DNA of 64,000 nt from the NCBI RefSeq assembly GCF_040412425.1, contig NC_089782.1, forward strand, positions 43,091,322-43,155,321, in the 5' to 3' direction. The notes beneath the pieces were generated by a model. That model was not told the DNA's origin. It did no database searches and saw only the letters and a list, made by a program, of their open reading frames with translations. This document shows, in pieces, positions 59,580 to 64,000 of this stretch. Both the position numbers and the translations under genes were made by a program. Origin of the DNA: Macrobrachium rosenbergii (Eukaryota; Arthropoda; Malacostraca; Decapoda; Palaemonidae). Each line of letters starts with the position of its first letter. The stretch's first letter is position 1.

Positions 59580-59930
59580 TGCAAATCCTGTCTCCCCGTC
59601 ACACCGAACCGATGTCACTCGCTAGCACCCACTATAAAAGTCACTTCTCAAGTCATCAATTCGATCATTCGTCGTCCAATTCCTGCCAGTACGCTGAAAT
59701 AACCCGTTTTATCAATAAACTGAATCGACAAACGAACTCGGCACACAGCGTCCACTTAAATGCTCACAAACTTATAAAAACTGCAACAGAAGTCTGGAAC
59801 CCGCGGGCAGCGCAGTTCGACAGAAAAAAACGCAGAAGAAAAAGCCACCTATAGCTGCCTCCAGCTGACGGCCAGCTCTGCACTCCGAGCGTAATAAAGA
59901 AGATTCCTGGTGGTTATCCTTTCGGGGGGG
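59580..59930. promoter_or_regulatory. possible promoter region of the 59.4-kb exon
   Basis: Repeat-free and CpG-containing. TATAAAAG at 59,633-59,640 reads as a TATA box on the + strand, with TCATT initiator-like words about 30 bp downstream, facing away from the minus-strand exon. A bidirectional promoter is conceivable. There is no independent support. Confidence 0.2.
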
Positions 59931-60980
59931 AACGGTTGGAGAGGGGAGGGGGGAGGGGTGGTCTCTACCCCTTTCCTCCCCTCCCCACCCCCCACCCCTC
60001 TCTCTCTCTTAAGCGCAGTCTCACCACCTGCAAGGGGGAAGGCAAGAAACTTTTCAATGTGATTATTCTCTTTGCATTGCGTTCACCTCCGAGAGATCTT
60101 GAAGGGGTTTTCTGTGATTGTAAATATTTGGCGATGGCACGAGGCCATTGAAATATGAGACGTCTCTATTGGTTTAGTTATTTTCTTTTTTTTATTTATT
60201 TCACGCCCTTCTTGATATATCACGTATTTTCATTCAGTATCCTCCTCTCGTTGTCCCCTCGAGGTATTCAGCTTCGTAAAAGCTCATTCAGCAAGATTAT
60301 GTCGATCAAACTTGTTCCAAGTAACGTTTACACTTTCAGGTGAATTTAAATACAAGCTGGACGACTTTGAAGCCACCTCTCCTCACTGTAAAATCACGGG
60401 TATTCCTACGAATGGAAATTACTTGAGTTTAAAAATAAGTGCAAGATTTCTGTCATGTCATTGTAAAATATCGTTTTACTTGAAACCAAATATACTGTAC
60501 TTTTCCCTTTAGTAGTTAAACCTAAGTACCTGTCTTGTATACAATACAGATATACAATAGTAAATAATCACAGCCAATTATAACCGCCTTAAAAAAAGTA
60601 AAACGACCACATAGTAAAATTTAAAATAAAGTCAGATGAATTTCATGCCAGGTTCACATATATCGCAGAAATGCGAAACAAATAATATATAAATTATAAA
60701 TCTAAGATAAAATTCAACCTTTGATATATTAATAGTTTAATCCCGTTGAAGAACTGAAGAATAGAAAATTATTACAGAATAGAAAATTACCGATTTGATT
60801 TGCTTTTGCTGAAAGGTAATTATTGTCTGTACGCAAATGGAATGAGAAACTTTGGGAAATCCTTATATCCACCCTGAAGAAACAAAATTCCAAAACGAGT
60901 GTGTGAGAGAGTGTTTTCGCCAGATAAGCTGAAGCCTTCCTCCTCCCAATTATGAAAAAGTATATACTACATATGAGCAC
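59931..60980. other. G-run segment, then AT-rich DNA without features
   Basis: ggagaggggaggggggaggg at about 59,939-59,958 fits the quadruplex rule. The rest, to 60,980, has no supported gene. Confidence 0.5.
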
Positions 60981-60996
60981 TTATGTCTGCTAATTC

Positions 60997-60999
<3 letters not shown>

Positions 61000-61037
<38 letters not shown>
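61000..61037. repeat. (TC)n microsatellite
   Basis: About 36 bp of TC. Another G-rich run (gagaggggaaggggctaggg and on to about 61,480) lies 400 bp to the right. Confidence 0.95.
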
Positions 61038-61040
<3 letters not shown>

Positions 61041-61644
61041 GGAGGCCCACAGCAGTCGACGAATTACCAAGTCCACCACTCATTACTGAAGTAAACAGTG
61101 GCATACTGGAATTTTTAAACCGGCCCTTACCATTCCTTCCCCCTTCCAGTCAAAGGACACGAACGCAGATTCCTCAGGTCTAGGAAAGGGCAAGAACCCA
61201 AACAAAGACCAACCTTCACACAAAATTAAAAATAATCCACAGAACAATAAAGAAAGGCAAAGAAAGCCAAGATGAAATTACGGCCACGAAGAGCAATGCT
61301 GGAACCAGTCATAAGTCACTCCCCCCCACCACCTCTCTCTCTCTCTCATCCTCCGAAAGCAATTACTCTAATTGGGAGAAGTGGGTATGTGTGTGCTGTT
61401 GCATGTGCACAACATAGCCTTTCAAAACAGGAGCGAGGGAGAGGGGAAGGGGCTAGGGAAGGGGAGGGGGAGGGAGGGAAAAAAAAAAGATCCGAAGTAT
61501 GAAGTCGACATAAGTAAGCCCTTAATTACCAAAATTGTTGGTGAAGAACAAACATGTTTTCACTCCCTCATCAAAAGAATTTATTAACTTGCCTGTGTTC
61601 TGGGCTTTCATCAATCACCTGACGTTTACAGCAAGGATTCCTAT

Positions 61645-61647
<3 letters not shown>

Positions 61648-61726
<79 letters not shown>
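61648..61726. repeat. (AAT)n microsatellite
   Basis: About 78 bp of AAT. Confidence 0.97.
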
Positions 61727-61728
<2 letters not shown>

Positions 61729-62344
61729 CAACTTATGAGGCATAATATGAAAGGCCAACCGAAACTCTGCTGAGAAGTATTGTTAAAGAAATATAGCAAA
61801 AGGTTGACATATTTTCAAAAAATATAAACAAGTGTACATATTCCCATGCAGTTACGATATAAACACCCAAAATATATTTCATCCAATCAAGTCGAACTTA
61901 TAACAAATTCAGCGCTGGGAAAAAAACCGAAATTTTAAAAATTCCTAGATCAGATCGAAAGCGTTTTAAGTACACGCTAAAAAAAAAAAAATTAATGTTA
62001 GTTTAATAAGTTTCAGTATGGAAAACGATAACCAAAGACTTCACAATACCATTATCGAGACACTGATTATTTGTAACAGCAATGCTGCATTGCACCCAAA
62101 GAAAACCTGAAGCGGATGCACTGATTAGTTGAAACAGCAATGTTGCATTCAAAGAAAACCAGAAGTGAATCAGAGAAAACGGGATCAGAGAAAACGGGAA
62201 AAAATTATGACAACATTAAGTGCTAATGAAAAATGATTCCATTTACTCCTGTTAAGGCTCTCGTCATTTTTAAATGGAGGGAATTTATAACATTGCAACT
62301 AGATTCGCCGAGCGGAATGTTAAAAGAAGTTACCAGTATCTTTC
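61727..62344. other. no recognisable gene
   Basis: AT-rich unique-looking DNA. The phrase gcaatg(c/t)tgcattca/gcac...gaaaacc is loosely doubled at about 62,080-62,160. Confidence 0.5.
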
Positions 62345-62605
62345 TAATAACTGTCAGACGAATTCACTATCTGGTCACTCGTTAGGCCCGAGTTCGACTC
62401 TCCGGCCGGCTAATGAAGAGTTAGAGGAATTTATTTCTGGTGATAGAAATTCATTTCTCGCTATAATGCGGTTCGGATTCCACAATGAGCTGTAGGTCCC
62501 GTTGCTAAGTAACCAATTGGTTCTTAGCCACGTTAAATAAGTCTAATCCCTCGGGCCAGCCCTAGGAGAGCTGTTAATCAGCCCCTCAGTGGTCTGGTAA
62601 AACTA
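62345..62605 (+). repeat. Family C tRNA-derived SINE, best copy
   Basis: The head contains gcccgagttcgactctcc, a good pol III B box within a T-arm-like stem, and a second B-box-like ggttcggattcc at about 62,470. The body continues with ccaattggttcttagccacg and gggccagccctaggagagct, and ends with gtggtctggtaaaactaagg. There is no protein-coding capacity. Diverged minus-strand copies lie at 2.35 and 21.8 kb. Confidence 0.85.
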
Positions 62606-62719
62606 AGGTATACTTCACAGACAGTTATGGGGATACTGCATACACAATCAATTTAAACAAAAAAAGAATTTTGTTTAATTTTAATCTTCTTTCACGTTTA
62701 CATGATTTAAATCTAAATA

Positions 62720-62754
62720 TATATATATATACACGCGCACATATATATATATAC

Positions 62755-62806
<52 letters not shown>

Positions 62807-62808
62807 TA
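62720..62808. repeat. (AT)n/(AC)n compound microsatellite
   Basis: Alternating short AT and AC runs, then about 36 bp of AT. Confidence 0.95.
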
Positions 62809-64000
62809 GATAAAATTACTAGCATTTACTACTAAAAAAAAAGTTAGATACAAAAAATGTATCCAAATCAAAATCACTCTTAATGAAATTAGGATATTTA
62901 AAATTTACTCGCAATAAGGTTATAGTGAAAAACTGCCCAAGAAAAAAATGCAAAAGAGTAAAAACGTCAATTACGAAAAGAAACCCTAATTTCCTAATAA
63001 AGTCATAACCAAAATGTATATTTTCCACGAGAATTACCAAAAACAAGAACTTCGAGAGAGAAAACACGAAAAAACTATTTTTTAACATCTCTGAAGAGCT
63101 CGGGGAAGAGAGGAGATAAAACAGCGATGGAACGAAAAGGTGACCAGCTCCCTACAACTGAAAATAAAAAATAATCGTGAGAAGCGATCAAAATGAAATC
63201 CACGCCAACACCCTGACAATAACTAATGGTTTGATTCGGTGTGTGTGTGTGTACATAGTTGACAGGTTGATCAAAATGCTCTATGAATGCAGTAATCAAA
63301 GGAGAAAAACGTTCAAACATCTTTCGCGTTTGCCTGAACCTACATTCTCTCAGCATTTCCAAATTCGTCTTCATGATTAATTTTAAATCGCATTTTCAGT
63401 CTTCTAGCTCAAGAGTAATTTGTTTCTTCCTTGCCCTTTAAGTATCATTATATTTAAGTCAATAAATAATAATAAATGCACCTACCGCCGGCTATATTCT
63501 CGGCTGAAATAAATGTCTAACTCCTGGCTCAAGAAGTAGCATAAATCTACCAAATAATAAATTAAAGCCCATTGGTTATACTTAATATGTAAGGGACCGC
63601 ATGGCGGTCCTACGGGCACATGTGTGTGCGAGTTAGCCATCGGACAAAACAGCGGCGGTCGCTCGAAGGAACGCAATTTCTACCATACAATATTCCTGTC
63701 TATTTTTCTCTAACCATTGTTGTCTCGATTCATGTACAATCACCACTACTTGCATTGCCACGCAAGCATTCTGATCATGTACTCATAATGTTCCACCGAA
63801 TCTTCTGTATCAAACTGCATGTATGTTTCTGTTTGTGAAGACGCCAAACGTCTTGCCATTTCACATATATTATGCTACTGCATTGTATTCATTAATCTGT
63901 CTCGAATCTCATGCAAATGTCCATATGTGGAATTTCCTGGACTTTCCATTGATATATGTTTTATCATTGTACGTTTATTATGTCTCTCACAATCGCCATC
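62809..64000. other. no recognisable gene; small perfect hairpin
   Basis: Mostly unique AT-rich sequence. A perfect 7-bp hairpin, ggaccgc-atg-gcggtcc, lies at 63,594-63,610. A short (GT)n run is at about 63,240. Confidence 0.5.

Overview
This is gene-poor, repeat-saturated animal DNA, most likely from a decapod crustacean (a caridean prawn is my best guess). The reasons are the density of (AT)n, (GA)n and (AAT)n microsatellites, degenerate TTAGG-type arthropod telomere repeats, a tRNA-derived SINE and several dispersed families whose wording I associate with decapod genomes, and the absence of bacterial gene organisation. I find no complete host protein-coding gene. The best host candidate is one short first coding exon on the minus strand near 59.4 kb: an 8-codon start with a consensus splice donor and an in-frame stop upstream. 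If it is real, its first intron runs leftward into this window.

The richest segment is 9.9-15.2 kb. It holds a decayed PIF/Harbinger DNA transposon with its two usual genes facing each other: a three-exon MADF/Myb-like DNA-binding protein on + (about 10.1-11.7 kb) and a two-exon DDE nuclease on - (12.2-13.8 kb). Splice sites and reading phase survive, but single-base frameshifts break both genes. At 13,784/13,785 the nuclease joins directly to a GC-rich, multiply broken Ty3/gypsy pol fragment (RNase H to integrase, - strand), which ends in a long (AT)n tract. The 3' end of a non-LTR retrotransposon is at 22.1-22.5 kb.

Most of the rest is repeats. Family A (about 300 bp) has 15 full or partial copies from 6.3 to 56.5 kb, all in one orientation. 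Truncated copies keep the end that carries a variable pentamer tract, which points to a retroposon lying on the - strand. Family B (up to 400 bp, 6 copies) is a chain of hairpins. Family C (3 copies) is a tRNA-derived SINE. A 4.4-kb minisatellite block (33.5-37.95 kb) has a homogeneous core of 44-bp units, a 39-bp sub-array and degenerate edges. Smaller tandem arrays are at 4.1, 23.0, 27.4, 29.4, 31.7, 41.1, 48.8 and 57.3 kb. Several microsatellites are embedded in larger repeated units.

Possible regulatory sequence is limited to motif matches: a perfect RFX X-box palindrome at 32.1 kb, nuclear-receptor half-sites at 32.7 kb, a CRE-bearing hairpin at 52.3 kb, and a GC/G-run-rich zone from 57 to 62 kb around the candidate exon.
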